The translations under genes were made by a program, and so were the position numbers. Positions 19,712 to 30,539 of a DNA stretch of 64,000 nt are shown here, one piece after another. A model generated the notes under the pieces. The model did not search any database, was not told where the DNA came from, and saw nothing but the letters and a program-made list of their open reading frames with translations. This DNA comes from Closterium sp. Naga37s-1 (Eukaryota > Streptophyta > Zygnematophyceae > Desmidiales > Closteriaceae). Within the stretch, counting starts at the first letter, position 1, and each line of letters begins with the position of its first letter. The stretch covers positions 1,612,001 through 1,676,000 of the forward strand of contig CANJKZ010000092.1 of NCBI GenBank assembly GCA_947471745.1, given 5' to 3'.

Positions 19712-21004
19712 TCAGCTGCGCAGATACTCGGTGAGGGCGAGGTGGTTTTCAACTCTGTCCACTGGAACCCAGTTGTCTTCAGTGGGCGTGCGATCTTTCC
19801 AGCGGGTCAGAAATTTGATCCTTCCAGCTCCCCGTGGGTCGCGAACTCGGTGGCGCAAGATTTTTCCAGGCGTGATGATTGGTTCTGTCGGCGGTCGTGT
19901 CATGCTGGCTGGGCGGTTGCGAGGCAGTTGGCTGGTGGATGGTACGTAAGGCCGAAGTAGGCCGACGTGGAAGGACGGGCTGATGTACCAGCCAGCGGGG
20001 AGGAGGAGGTGGGCAATGACGGGTGTGATCATGTGGCTGATGCGAAATGACCCACAATATCAGGGGCGGAGTTTCGGGGTGATGGGCAGACAGAGGTTTT
20101 GGGTGTCAAGTAAAACTAGGTCGTCGGGCTGGTAAGTGACAGGTCTGCGGTGGCGGTCGGCGTTGCGTTTAGCGATGACGTTGGCTTTTTTAATTGCGTC
20201 GGCTGCCCGTGTCCGTGCTGCCTGTAAAATTTCTGCAAACTGTTGCGCGCGTGGTACTGGGTTGTCGGGATTCGGGGTCATGGGTAATGTAGAGTCTTGT
20301 CCATAGTTTAGGTAAAACGGAGACTGTTGGGTCGTGGCGGATGGTGAGTTATTGTAAGCGAACTCGATGAGTGGCAGTTGCTGTTCCCAGGTGGTCGGGT
20401 CGTCGCACGTGGCTCGAATGAGTTGCTCCATGGTCTGGTTTTTCCATTCTGTCTGTCCGTCGGTTTCAGGGTGGTACGAAGAACTAAACTGTAGTCCCGT
20501 GCCGAAATGCAGCCATATGTTCCGCCATAAGTTGCTGGTGAATTTCGTGTCACGGTCCCTAATTATTGCTACTGGTATCCCGTGTAATCGAACGACGGTG
20601 GAGATGAATAGGCGAGCTGTTTCTTCGGCTGTAATTGACTTCATGCAGGCTGCAAAATGTGCCATCTTCGTCAGCCGGTCGACGACTACCAGGATCACGT
20701 CGTTCCCACTTGCTCCACCCGGTAACCCCGTGACGAAATCCATCGTCACCTGCTGCCAAGCACGCTCTGGGGGTGGTATCGGCTGCAACTGTCCTGCCGG
20801 CCGCTTCCGTGACGACTTCATGAGTTGGCAGATGGGACACGATGCCACGTGTCGTTGCACGTCGGTCAGCATTTCGGGCCAGTAGTAATACCGCTGTAGC
20901 TGCTGCCGGGTTTTTTCTACTCCGAAATGGCCTGAGGTAACTCCGTCGTATGCCTCCTGTCGTAGTAATTTCCGTAGTAATGTGTAGCCCGGTACCCAGA
21001 TGCG
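19712..21004 (-). pseudogene. Gypsy-1 integrase and chromodomain
   Basis: This is the continuation of pol on the other side of Copia-1. It holds CPICQLMKSS (end of the HHCC zinc region), VTMDFVTGLPGG, RDRDTKFTSNLW and SSYHPETDGQTE (integrase catalytic D, D, E region). A chromodomain-like end follows: ILRHRV..IKFLTRWKDRTPTEDNWV. The frame shifts near 20050. Such chromodomains are known to guide chromoviruses to heterochromatin. Confidence 0.85.
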
Positions 21005-21144
21005 GTCGGTGTCAGAACATATATATAGCTTATGCTGTTGTGTAGGCTATAGTGGGGTATCCCATAGGGGGTACAACCCAATTAGGGTTTCCTATATGTA
21101 CTCACTTCATTCATAGTTCATTCATTCGCTTTCTTCTTTTCACA

Positions 21145-22066
21145 TGGAATCAGAGCAGGTCCCCTCCTAGGGACTGTTTCTAGGGCCCACCGAAGCGCGC
21201 CCCGAGGCGCGCTTTCTTTTTTAGCGACCCTCCGTGTCGCCCCTAGCGGCCCGTTGCGCCGCCCTCACGTCGCGGCCCCGCCGCCCTCACGTCGCGGCCT
21301 CGCCGCCCTTGCCTACGCGGCCCCGCCGCCCTCACCTGCGCGGCCCCGCCGCCCTCACGTTGCGGCCCCGCCGCCCTCACTTCGCGGCCCCGCCGCCCTC
21401 ACCTACGCGGCCTCGCCGCCCTTGCCTACGCGGCCCCGCCGCCCTCACCTTCGCGGCCCCGCCGCCCTCACTTCGCGGCCCCGCCGCCCTCACCTACGCG
21501 GCCTCGCCGCCCTTGCCTTCGCGGCCTCGCCGCCCTCACGTCGCGGCCTCGCCGCCCTTGCCTACGCGGCCCCGCCGCCCTCACTTCGCGGCCCCGCCGC
21601 CCTCACTTCGCGGCCCCGCCGCCCTCACCTACGCGGCCTCGCCGCCCTTGCCTTCGCGGCCTCGCCGCCCTAACCTACGCGGCCCCGCCGCCCCACTTCG
21701 CGGCCCAGCCGCCTATCCTCACCGGCCCCGCCGCCTATCCTCACCGGCCCCGCCGCCTACGACCGCCGAGCCGCCCTGCCGCCGAGTCGCCCAGCAGCCG
21801 AGCCGCCCGGGAGCCGAGCCGCCCTGCTGCCGAGCCGCCCTGCCGCCGAGCCGCCCGGGAGCCGAGCCACCGAGCCGCCCTGCCGCCGAGCCGCCCTGCC
21901 GCCGAGCCGCCCGGGAGCCGACCCGCCCAGCAGCCGAGCCGCCGAGCCGCCCAGCCGCCGGGCCGCCCTACTGCCGAGCCGCCCGACCTGCCCTGCCTGG
22001 TGAGCACAGCACCACTGTTACTGCGTGCCCTTCCCCTACTGCTTGCACTGCTACACTGTCGTCGTC
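21145..22066 (+). repeat. Copia-1 GC-rich leader with about 21-bp repeats
   Basis: Units such as GCGGCCCCGCCGCCCTCACT and GAGCCGCCCTGCCGCC recur through the leader. All frames are largely open (Pro/Arg/Ala-rich), including a 375-codon frame from 21234 that runs into gag in a different register. No conserved protein can be recognised, and the leaders of Copia-2 and of the element at 44801 have similar composition but different repeats. Confidence 0.8.
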
Positions 22067-25000
22067 ATGGCTACCCCTAGTGTCCTCGCTTTTGACGCTG
22101 AGGGTCGAGCCATTGACTTTGAGGTCTGGGTCGACGACCTGCAGCTGTTCTTACAGTGCGATAGGACGGACGGTCTTTCCCTCTTTGACCTCACCTCTGG
22201 CGCCTCTCCTGCCCCTGCTACTGATGCTGACCCCACTGTTCGCTCTCAGTGGGCCACCCGCGATGCTGCTGCACGTCTTGCTGTGCGTCGCCACCTGCCT
22301 ACCACTGAGCGCGCGCACTTTAGTCAGTACAAGAGTGCTCAGACCTTGTACGACGCTGTAGTTGCGCGCTACTCTTCCCCTGCCACTGCTGCCCTGAGCC
22401 GCCTCATGCTACCGTACCTCTTTCCTGACCTTGCTGCCTTTCCCACTGTCGCTGACCTCATTACGCACCTCCGCACTAGTGACACTCGCTACCGCGCCGC
22501 CCTTCCTGCTGAGTTCTGCGCCAAGAACCCCCCCCCCATGTACATCACTCTCTATTACATAGTCACACGCCTCCCTGACTCCCTTCACGTAGTCAGGGAC
22601 CACTTCCTCTCAGTCTGTCCCACCACTCTCACTGTCGACCTCCTCGAGAAGTCCCTCCTGGCGGCGGAGAAGAGCATCGTCGCTGTAGGAGCCTCTCGTG
22701 GTGACCCTCGCACCCCCATCTTTGAGGGGTGTTCTCCTTCCCCCCTGCTGCCCTCTGTTGCCTCTGCTGCTGCTGCCGACCTGCTTGGTCTTGAGTCGGT
22801 CTCCGCGGCGTCTGCCCCCAGCGGGAGACGCCGCCCTGGCAGGGGCAAGGGGGGCAAGGGCGCGGGTGGAACTGGAGGGGGCGGTGGAGGTGGCGGTGGA
22901 GGCGGCGGAGGGAGTGGGAGTGGCGGTGGGAGTGGTGGCTGGGGCGGTGGTGGCGGTGGCAGCAGCGGAGGAGGAGGCGGTGGTGGCGGCAGCGGTGGGA
23001 GCGGAGGCAGCGGTGGTGGTGGAGGTGGAGGCGGCGGTGGCGGAGGGGGTGGAGCTGGTCGGGGTGGTGCCCCGCAGCGTAGCGGCTCTGGTGGTGGCCA
23101 GCGTCAGCAGCCGCAGCAGCAGCAGCGTTCGCGGGACATCCCCCCGCCCCAGCAGCTCCGTGAGTGGTACACGCAGCGTCAGCGGGGTGGGGGTTTTGGT
23201 CCGTGCACCTACGTCCTTCGTTCCGGCGACCGCGCGGGTGAGCAGTGTGGGGGTGCCCACCCCACCCAGCGCTGCTTTGGCCGCCTGACGGACGCTTGGC
23301 GTCAGCAGTTCCCCGAGGCTAGTGAGATTCCCCGTTGGGGAGAGCTGTCTAGGGCTGGCGTAGCTATCTTTGATCTTGACTTTGATGCTATCCTTGCTGC
23401 CATGTATGCTGTGACTATTAGTGAGGAGGGTGACTTTTACCGGTGTTTCCCGCCCGACCCGGGCATTGGTACTGCTGCGCTAGGTACTTCTGCGGCTGCA
23501 GCTCTAGGTGCCAGTGCGTCTGCACTCTCAGGTACTGGTGAGGCTGCGCTCTCAGGTACTGCGTCGGCTTCGGCCTCCCTCACCTTCACGCTTGACTCAG
23601 GGGCTTCTCGCTCCTTCTTTCGAGACCGCACCACACTCACGCCGCTTGGCCGGCCGGTTGCAGTCTCCCTGGCTGACCCCTCTGGGGGTCCTGTCCTCTC
23701 TCACTTCTCCACTGTCCTCCCGTGTCCGGCTGCCCCCTCGGGCACCTTGTCTGGTCTGTACCTCCCCTCGTTCTCGACGAACTTGGTGAGTGGTGCTGAC
23801 CTGCAGGATGCGGGGGTTCACCAGTTTACTCCTGCGAGTCAGCGGGTGACCCACTGCTCGGACGCCCGCACAGGCCGACACCTGGCCACGTTTTCGCGTC
23901 GGCCGGGGTCGAGTCTCTACACCCTGACCACTGAGTCTCCTCCTGTCCCTGCGTCTGGCCAGGTAGCTGCGTCGGGTCAGGTGTTTGCTGCTGCGTCCAG
24001 GTCTGGTCCTGAGTCTGCCCCCTGCTCGTGTCGCCGCCTGTCTCAGGAGACTCTCCTGTGGCACCACCGTCTTGGCCACCCCTCCTTGCCTCGTCTTCGG
24101 GGCATGGCTTCCCGTGTCCTTGTCTCTGGTCTTCCCCGGTCTCTCCCTCCCCTTCCTTCGGGACCCGGACCTTCCTGTGTCCCCTGTGTCGAGGGGCGGC
24201 TCCGGGCTGCCCCTCACTCCTCCCAGTTTCCCCCGACAGAGGCTCCTCTGCAGACGCTTCACATGGACGTGTGGGGCCCGGCCCGCGTCCGTGGGCAGGG
24301 TCACGAGCGTTACTTCCTGCTGGTGGTTGACGACTACTCGCGTTACACCACAGTCTTCCCCTTGCGCAGCAAGGGTGATGTCACTGAGGTGTTGATCGAC
24401 TGGATCCGCGCAGCTCGTCTCCAGCTCAGGAGGAGCTTCGGCTCGGACTTTCCTGTTCTGCGTCTGCACTCTGACCGAGGTGGAGAGTTTTCCTCTGGCC
24501 TTCTGCGAGCCTACTGTCGTGCACGAGGCATCCGCCAGACCTTTACGCTTCCGGACTCTCCACAGCAAAATGGGATTGCTGAGCGCCGCATTGGCATGGT
24601 CATGGACGTCGCTCGTACGTCCATGATGCATGCGGCTGCCCCCCATTTTCTGTGGCCGTTTGCGGTTCGGTACGCGGCGCATCAGATCAACCTTCACCCC
24701 AGGGTCTCCCGGCCGGAGACCTCCCCAGCTCTGCTGTGGACGGGGAAGGTCGGCGATGCGTCTGCGTTCCGTGTCTGGGGATCTCGGGCGTTTGTCCGCG
24801 ACTTGTCTGCGGACAAGCTGTCCCCTCGTGCTGCTCCCTGTGTCTTCCTCGGCCTCCCCCCTGATGCCCCAGGGTGGCAGTTCTACCACCCCTCCTCTCG
24901 TCGTGTTCTGTCCTCCCAGGACGTCACGTTCGACGAGTCAGTCCCCTTCTACCGCCTCTTCCCTTACCGCACTCCTTCCCTCCCCCCGCCACCGCACTTC

Positions 25001-27982
25001 CTTGTGCCAGGTCCCCCCCCGGTAGACCCCCTTCCCCCTCAGGGTCCTGCCCCTTCAGGTGTGTCCCAGGTAGACGCAGTCGAGCCGGTCGAGGTTGCTG
25101 GTGACTCTGGTCCTGCTGCGGGTGCTGAGCCTGGGGGTGCTGACTCTGGGGGTGCTACGCGCGTGGGTGCTGAGCCTGGGGGTGCTGAGCCTGGGGGTGC
25201 TGAGTCTGGGGGTGCTGAGCCTGGGGGTACTGCGACTGGGGGTGCTGAGCCTGGGGGTGCGGAGTCTGGGGGTGCTGAGCCTGGGGGTGCTGCGACTGGG
25301 GGTGCTGAGCCAGGGGGTGCTGCGTCTGGAGCTGCTGAGCCTGGAGCTGCGGAGCCTGCGACCACTGGACCTCCCCTTGTGGCGTCTGGCGGTGCGGGAC
25401 CTGGCGGTTCTCCGGGTGCTTCGCCTCGGCGGGAGCCCCTCTCTCCACAGGAGCTGCGCGAGTGGTTTGCTCGCCGCTGGAGACGTACTGCTGGAGCTGG
25501 AGCTCCTTCGGCTGCTGAGGGTACTTGTGCCGCTGGTCCCGGAGCTGCTGGGCCCTCGGGTCCGCCTGGAGCTGGAGCTGCTGCGGGTGTTGGTGCTGAG
25601 ACTAATGCTGTCCTTCCTGGCGGTGGCCCTGCTACGGGTGCTGCTGGTGCTGCTGGAGGTCCTCCCGCTGGAGGTGCGGTTGGCGCTGGTGCTGCTGCTG
25701 AGGGTGCTGTCCCTGCTGTGTCTGGAGTCGCCGCGCGGCCGCGGCCGTACTTCGTTCCACTCCTACAGCAGGTTCTTGGTCTTTCTCCTCCTGCAGCGTG
25801 TCCACCGCCTGTTCAGTCACAGTCCCAGTTAGAGCCCGCCTCCCCACTTCCTGCTCCCTCTCCTTACACTGGTCCCACTGGAGGTCTTTCTGAGCGTCGT
25901 GAGCCTGCGTCTCGTCCTGCGTCGCCTGTTCGTGCTGCTCGCGCTAGTGGTCGCGGTTCGCGTCAGCGTCCTCCTCCTGTCCCTGGCACACACCGGATGT
26001 CTTTGCGTCCGTCCACTGCTCCTCTGCGTGCCCCTTTGCCTTCCCCTCCTGAGTCCTCTCTTCCTGCACTTACCGACCCAGAGTCCGACTCTCTTCGTGC
26101 TACCAGTCCTACTGTCACATGTCTCCTTGCTACTGTCGTCACTGACCCCTCTTTTGAGTCCACTGCTGCGTCTGCTCTTGTTGCTGAGCTCGTCGACTTT
26201 GCTGCTCGCTGTCGTCTAGACTACGCTGCCGGTCTTGTTGCTGAGTCTGCGTCTGTCTGTCCTCCGTCCGTCGGGGGTGAGTGTGCTCTTGGCACGGACG
26301 TCCTTGAGGACAGGCAGGAGGAGTTCCAGTGTCTGGCTGCTGCTTCACCTCATCTCGCGTCCGTACTACTTGCCCCTGAGGGAGACCCGGATGCACTAGA
26401 CATCCCGACTCCGCGCTCTTACGCGGAGGCCGTAGAGGGTCCCTACTCCTCTCAGTGGCAGGCAGCTATGGATGCAGAGATGGCGTCCTGGAAGTCCACA
26501 GGCACCTACGTTGACGCGGTTCCCCCTCCTGGGGCGAACATCGTCAGTGGCATGTGGATCTTCAGGGTGAAGCGGCCGCCGGGCTCTCCACCTGTCTTCA
26601 AGGCGCGGTACGTCGCTCGTGGCTTCAGTCAGCGGCAGGGAGTTGACTACTTTCAGACCTTCTCTCCCACCCCGAAGATGACCACTCTTCGGGTGCTACT
26701 GCACATAGCCGCTCAGCGCGACTACGAGCTCCACTCTCTTGACTTCAGCACTGCTTTCTTGCAGGGTAGCCTGCACGAGGAGATCTGGCTGCGCCGTCCA
26801 CCTGGTTTCACTGGGACTTTCCCTCCTGGCACCCAGTGGAGCCTCCGACGGCCAGTCTACGGTCTCCGCCAGGCACCGCGTGAGTGGCACGACACACTGA
26901 GGACTACGCTTGCGGCTCTTGGGTTTGCTCCCTCTACTGCTGACCCGTCGTTGTTTCTGCGCACCGACACTTCTTTGCCGCCGTTCTACATCCTCGTGTA
27001 CGTCGACGACTTGGTCTTTGCCACAGCTGACACTGCTGGACTAGCCTACGTGAAGTCCAAGCTGCAGAAGAGACACACGTGCACAGACCTGGGTGAACTG
27101 CGCAGCTACCTTGGCTTGCAGATCACCCGGGACAGAGCAGGTCGCACCATTACCCTGACTCAGTCACACATGGTGCAGCAGGTCCTTCAGCGCTTCGGCT
27201 TCACGTACTCCTCGCCTCAGGCCACTCCTCTGCCTACTCGCCACTCACTCTCAGCTCTGCCTTCGGATGAGTCCGTAGAGTCGAGTGGCCCGTATCCAGA
27301 GCTTGTTGGCTGCCTCATGTACCTGATGACCTGCACACGACCTGACCTTGCATACCCTCTTAGCATTCTTGCACGCTATGTTGCTCCTGGGAGACACCGA
27401 CCAGAGCACATGGCTGCAGCGAAGAGGGTGTTGCGCTACTTGTGCAGTACGTCGGGCATGGGGCTAGTGCTTGGAGGGCGGAGTCCAGTGGTCCTCACTG
27501 GGCACGCGGACGCTTCTTGGGCTGACGACCAGGCTACGCAGCGGTCGTCGCAGGGTTACATCTTCAGTCTTGGTTCCGGCTCTGTCTCGTGGCGGGCTAC
27601 ACGCTCGTCCTCTGTTCTCGGCTCCAGTTGTGAGGCTGAGATCTACGCCGGGGCCATGGCTGCACAGGAGCTTCGCTGGCTCACCTACCTGCTGACTGAC
27701 CTTGGAGAGCCGCCTCGTTCTCCTCCAGTGCTGTACGTAGACAACAAGGCCATGCTGGCCTTGTGTCGAGAGCAGCGCTTGGAGCACAGAACGAAGCACA
27801 TTGCTCTCCGTTACTTTCTTGCTCGTGAGCTGCAGCAGCGTGGTCAGTTGCGACTTGCGTACGTGGCCTCTGAGGCCAACACTGCTGATGTGTTCACCAA
27901 GGCACTTGCGCCTTGTGACCATCAGCGCTTCTGCACTCAGCTGGGTCTTGTACCTGTCTTGCCTCACTTGCTCTCCTCTTGA
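22067..27982 (+). CDS. Copia-1 Gag-Pol polyprotein
   Basis: 1971 residues from ATG 22067, the start shared with Copia-2 at 43256; an in-frame ATG at 22025 is less likely. Domain order: copia gag (1-225), Gly-rich linker (about 263-333), zinc-knuckle-like C-x13-C-x3-H-x4-C (about 380-403), protease TLDSGAS (about 508), HHRLGHPS pre-integrase zinc region (about 666), integrase D733, D802 and E838 (spacing D-x35-E), a repeat-rich linker (GGAEP units, 15-bp period), RT with YVDD (about 1645), and RNase H (GHADASW about 1813, EAEIYAG, YVDNKAM). It should form virus-like particles, copy the RNA and integrate the cDNA. The noncanonical knuckle is the odd feature. Confidence 0.95.
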   Translation: MATPSVLAFDAEGRAIDFEVWVDDLQLFLQCDRTDGLSLFDLTSGASPAPATDADPTVRSQWATRDAAARLAVRRHLPTTERAHFSQYKSAQTLYDAVVARYSSPATAALSRLMLPYLFPDLAAFPTVADLITHLRTSDTRYRAALPAEFCAKNPPPMYITLYYIVTRLPDSLHVVRDHFLSVCPTTLTVDLLEKSLLAAEKSIVAVGASRGDPRTPIFEGCSPSPLLPSVASAAAADLLGLESVSAASAPSGRRRPGRGKGGKGAGGTGGGGGGGGGGGGGSGSGGGSGGWGGGGGGSSGGGGGGGGSGGSGGSGGGGGGGGGGGGGGAGRGGAPQRSGSGGGQRQQPQQQQRSRDIPPPQQLREWYTQRQRGGGFGPCTYVLRSGDRAGEQCGGAHPTQRCFGRLTDAWRQQFPEASEIPRWGELSRAGVAIFDLDFDAILAAMYAVTISEEGDFYRCFPPDPGIGTAALGTSAAAALGASASALSGTGEAALSGTASASASLTFTLDSGASRSFFRDRTTLTPLGRPVAVSLADPSGGPVLSHFSTVLPCPAAPSGTLSGLYLPSFSTNLVSGADLQDAGVHQFTPASQRVTHCSDARTGRHLATFSRRPGSSLYTLTTESPPVPASGQVAASGQVFAAASRSGPESAPCSCRRLSQETLLWHHRLGHPSLPRLRGMASRVLVSGLPRSLPPLPSGPGPSCVPCVEGRLRAAPHSSQFPPTEAPLQTLHMDVWGPARVRGQGHERYFLLVVDDYSRYTTVFPLRSKGDVTEVLIDWIRAARLQLRRSFGSDFPVLRLHSDRGGEFSSGLLRAYCRARGIRQTFTLPDSPQQNGIAERRIGMVMDVARTSMMHAAAPHFLWPFAVRYAAHQINLHPRVSRPETSPALLWTGKVGDASAFRVWGSRAFVRDLSADKLSPRAAPCVFLGLPPDAPGWQFYHPSSRRVLSSQDVTFDESVPFYRLFPYRTPSLPPPPHFLVPGPPPVDPLPPQGPAPSGVSQVDAVEPVEVAGDSGPAAGAEPGGADSGGATRVGAEPGGAEPGGAESGGAEPGGTATGGAEPGGAESGGAEPGGAATGGAEPGGAASGAAEPGAAEPATTGPPLVASGGAGPGGSPGASPRREPLSPQELREWFARRWRRTAGAGAPSAAEGTCAAGPGAAGPSGPPGAGAAAGVGAETNAVLPGGGPATGAAGAAGGPPAGGAVGAGAAAEGAVPAVSGVAARPRPYFVPLLQQVLGLSPPAACPPPVQSQSQLEPASPLPAPSPYTGPTGGLSERREPASRPASPVRAARASGRGSRQRPPPVPGTHRMSLRPSTAPLRAPLPSPPESSLPALTDPESDSLRATSPTVTCLLATVVTDPSFESTAASALVAELVDFAARCRLDYAAGLVAESASVCPPSVGGECALGTDVLEDRQEEFQCLAAASPHLASVLLAPEGDPDALDIPTPRSYAEAVEGPYSSQWQAAMDAEMASWKSTGTYVDAVPPPGANIVSGMWIFRVKRPPGSPPVFKARYVARGFSQRQGVDYFQTFSPTPKMTTLRVLLHIAAQRDYELHSLDFSTAFLQGSLHEEIWLRRPPGFTGTFPPGTQWSLRRPVYGLRQAPREWHDTLRTTLAALGFAPSTADPSLFLRTDTSLPPFYILVYVDDLVFATADTAGLAYVKSKLQKRHTCTDLGELRSYLGLQITRDRAGRTITLTQSHMVQQVLQRFGFTYSSPQATPLPTRHSLSALPSDESVESSGPYPELVGCLMYLMTCTRPDLAYPLSILARYVAPGRHRPEHMAAAKRVLRYLCSTSGMGLVLGGRSPVVLTGHADASWADDQATQRSSQGYIFSLGSGSVSWRATRSSSVLGSSCEAEIYAGAMAAQELRWLTYLLTDLGEPPRSPPVLYVDNKAMLALCREQRLEHRTKHIALRYFLARELQQRGQLRLAYVASEANTADVFTKALAPCDHQRFCTQLGLVPVLPHLLSS

Positions 27983-28329
27983 CCTTGCTTGTACTGTCAC
28001 ATATATATACCTGCTCTTGCTTGTCTAGCTCTATATATATATGTGTGCACTCCTGCATGTGAACTGGCCTTGTGGCCTTGTCGTTGTGCTCGGACTGTGT
28101 GGTGACTTTGTGATCCACCCTGAGCTTGCTGTGCTTTGCGTGACTGGTCTTGTGACCCCTTGTTCTCCCCCACTTTGCCTATGGGGGTGTGTCAGAACAT
28201 ATATATAGCTTATGCTGTTGTGTAGGCTATAGTGGGGTATCCCATAGGGGGTACAACCCAATTAGGGTTTCCTATATGTACTCACTTCATTCATAGTTCA
28301 TTCATTCGCTTTCTTCTTTTCACAGTCGG

Positions 28330-30539
28330 TGCCAGCATTTACGTAATAAACTCCTTTTGCTGCTGCGAACTGCTGCGAATTTCCTCCTGCGAAGAATGGG
28401 TCCGTTTGATAGCCGTGGGTAAATAGTCCTGTCAGTAGTGGGCTAGTCTGGGCGAGTAGTATGGCGTGGATTCGGGCAGTGGGGCGGGTCAGTGCGTTGG
28501 CAATGTTTGATGCCCCCTTTTTGTAGGTGACCGTGTAGTGAAAATTGGACTCGAGGAAATCGAGCCAGCGAATCTGTCGTGGGTTGAGGTGGGGTTGTGC
28601 GCGAAGGTACTGTAGTGATTTATGGTCTGTCCGTACTGTCACGTCTGCGCCGGTCAAGTAACAGCGCCACACTTTGAACGCGTGCACGATCGCGAGCATT
28701 TCGCGGTCGTGTATCGGGCAATTTTTCTCGGGCGGATGCAGTTTCCGTGACTCGTATGCGATGGGCTGTAAACCGTTGCCGAAATCTTGTAGCAGTATGG
28801 CTCCGATGGCGATGTCGCTTGCGTCGGTAACTACTTCGAATGGGCGGTGTGGGTCGGCAATGCGCAGTACGGGTGGTGAACAGAGAACATTTTTCAGGGC
28901 AGAGAAGGCAGCATGCTCTCTCTCCCCCCACGTAAAAGCGACCCCCTTCCGCAGTAGATCTGTCAGTGGGGCTGTAAACCTCGCCATGTCGGGGACGAAC
29001 CGACGCACGTAATTAACAAACCCTAAAAAACTCTCTAGTTCCGTGATATTTGTCGGTGGGTGCCACGCTTTTACCGTGTCCAGTTTCTTTGGGTCGATCT
29101 CAACCCCAGCCTCTGAAATAACGTGCCCAAGAAACTCTAGACTGTCTTGAAAAAGCTCGCACTTGGAACCCTTTGTCAGTAGCCGGTGCTCGTCTTAAAC
29201 TTTAAAAACTGCTTCCATTTCTGCTAAGTCCTGCTGCGTATCGCGACTGTAGACGAGGATATCGTCGTCGGCCTAAATGCCTCGTTCATGGTCATCTGAA
29301 ATGTCGCCGGTGCGTTGGTCAACCCAAAAGGCATCACTGTGTACTCGAAGGACCCATACATAGTCCTAAATGCTGTCTTGGTGCAGTCTGAAGGTTCGAC
29401 CCGAATTTGGTGGTAACCTCCTCGTAAATCTATTTTCGAAAAGACCCGTGCTGTTCGCAGTTGATCTATCAGTTCCTCGGCGCGGGGAATGGGGTATCGC
29501 GACTTGACTGTAACCCTGTTCAGTGCTCGGTAGTCTATGCACATGCGAAACCCTCCGTCTTTCTTCGGTGTGAACAGTATCGGTGCGGCGAACGGCGACG
29601 AGCTCGATCGGATGAATATTTTCTCTAACAGGTAATCTAGCTGCTTCCTTAGTTCCTCAAGCTCGGGCTGTGTCAGTCTGAACTGTCGTTGTACGGTTGG
29701 CTGTGCCCCGGGTTCTAACTATATTCGGTGATCGTGTGCTCGCTGAGGTGGCACTCCCTCTGGTAAGTCGTCGGGAAATATCTCCGGGCACCGTTTCAAC
29801 AGTTCCTGCAGTTCGGGCGTACCGCTGCCAGCAGTTTATGAAAATCGCTCGGCTGCTCTGCTTCTCCTACCATTGCGATATCCAAAGCGTACACGTCAGC
29901 TCCAGCGGCGACAGCCCGTTTCATCGTGATGGCATTGACGTGGACCGTTGAAGACTCAGGCGACTGCCAGCGAGGTAGCTCAACCCAGTTACCGCTACTT
30001 CGCACCGTGCAGCTACCCGTCGTCCAGTCGATTCGCGGGCTATACAGTCGCAGCCAATCACGTCCCAGTAAAATGTCGTGCCCATCCAATGTCGTCGCGA
30101 GCATTTCCAGTGTAAACCTGAAGTTCCCTTAGTAGAGGACTTTTACTCTCTCCACCTTTTCCCTTATAGCCAGCGGCGTGCCGTCAATTAAGCGTGCGTC
30201 TATCTCCGGTAAACACCGACTAAGTGCTAGTTGCAGCTTCCGTGCGGTCGCGGTATCGACTAAGCCGTGACTTGCTCCCCCGTCGATAAAAATCTTTACT
30301 GCTGCTCCCTGTATTTTCCCGCGGACCAGTACTGGGCAATCCGTCGCTGTACCCTCCTTATTCATCCGAGCCCGATCGATGGTGTGAATCGCTACTGTGA
30401 CTCGGTGAGGGTCGGTGAGGTTGGGCGAGCAGGCAGTCTCGTCAGTAGTTGGCCCAACTTCTACTGACTGCTGGCGTTTCCCTGCCTCTGAGACTCCCTC
30501 CCCTGCTCTGCTCCGCGGCGCCTCAGCTCCTATGGGCAT
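28330..30539 (-). pseudogene. Gypsy-1 protease, reverse transcriptase and RNase H (broken)
   Basis: The protease shows FIDGGASHGLV (DGGAS instead of the usual DSGAS) and ILLGRDWL; an in-frame TAG near 30131 separates the two motifs. RT shows [20 protein letters not shown] and [13 protein letters not shown], then breaks near 29270 and again near 29200. RNase H has VTDASDIAIGAIL, HDREMLAIVHAFKVWR and TDHKSLQYL. The frame ends at the Copia-1 insertion (28325-28329 TSD). Confidence 0.85.

Larger units (their letters stand above)
21010..28324 (+). mobile_element. Copia-1: full-length Ty1/copia element with identical LTRs
   Basis: The 135-bp LTRs at 21010-21144 and 28190-28324 show no difference by eye (TGTCAGAACA..CTTTTCACA). 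The TSD GTCGG is at 21005-21009 and 28325-28329. TGGAATCAGAGC directly after the 5' LTR is a primer site with one mismatch to the iMet tRNA type, and ATGGGGGTG precedes the 3' LTR as a short polypurine tract. The uninterrupted polyprotein and identical LTRs indicate a very recent insertion, possibly a still-competent copy. Confidence 0.95.

Noticed and set aside
21234..22361. 375-codon frame in the Copia-1 leader as an extra gene
   Set aside because: It is made of GC-rich tandem units, runs into gag out of register, and has no sequence counterpart in the other leaders.
23597..24889. 430-codon antisense frame across the Copia-1 integrase (and the 293-codon counterpart at 46378-47259)
   Set aside because: It is a mirror of GC-rich third-codon bias. 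It is Arg-rich without domains and lies opposite a strong coding frame.
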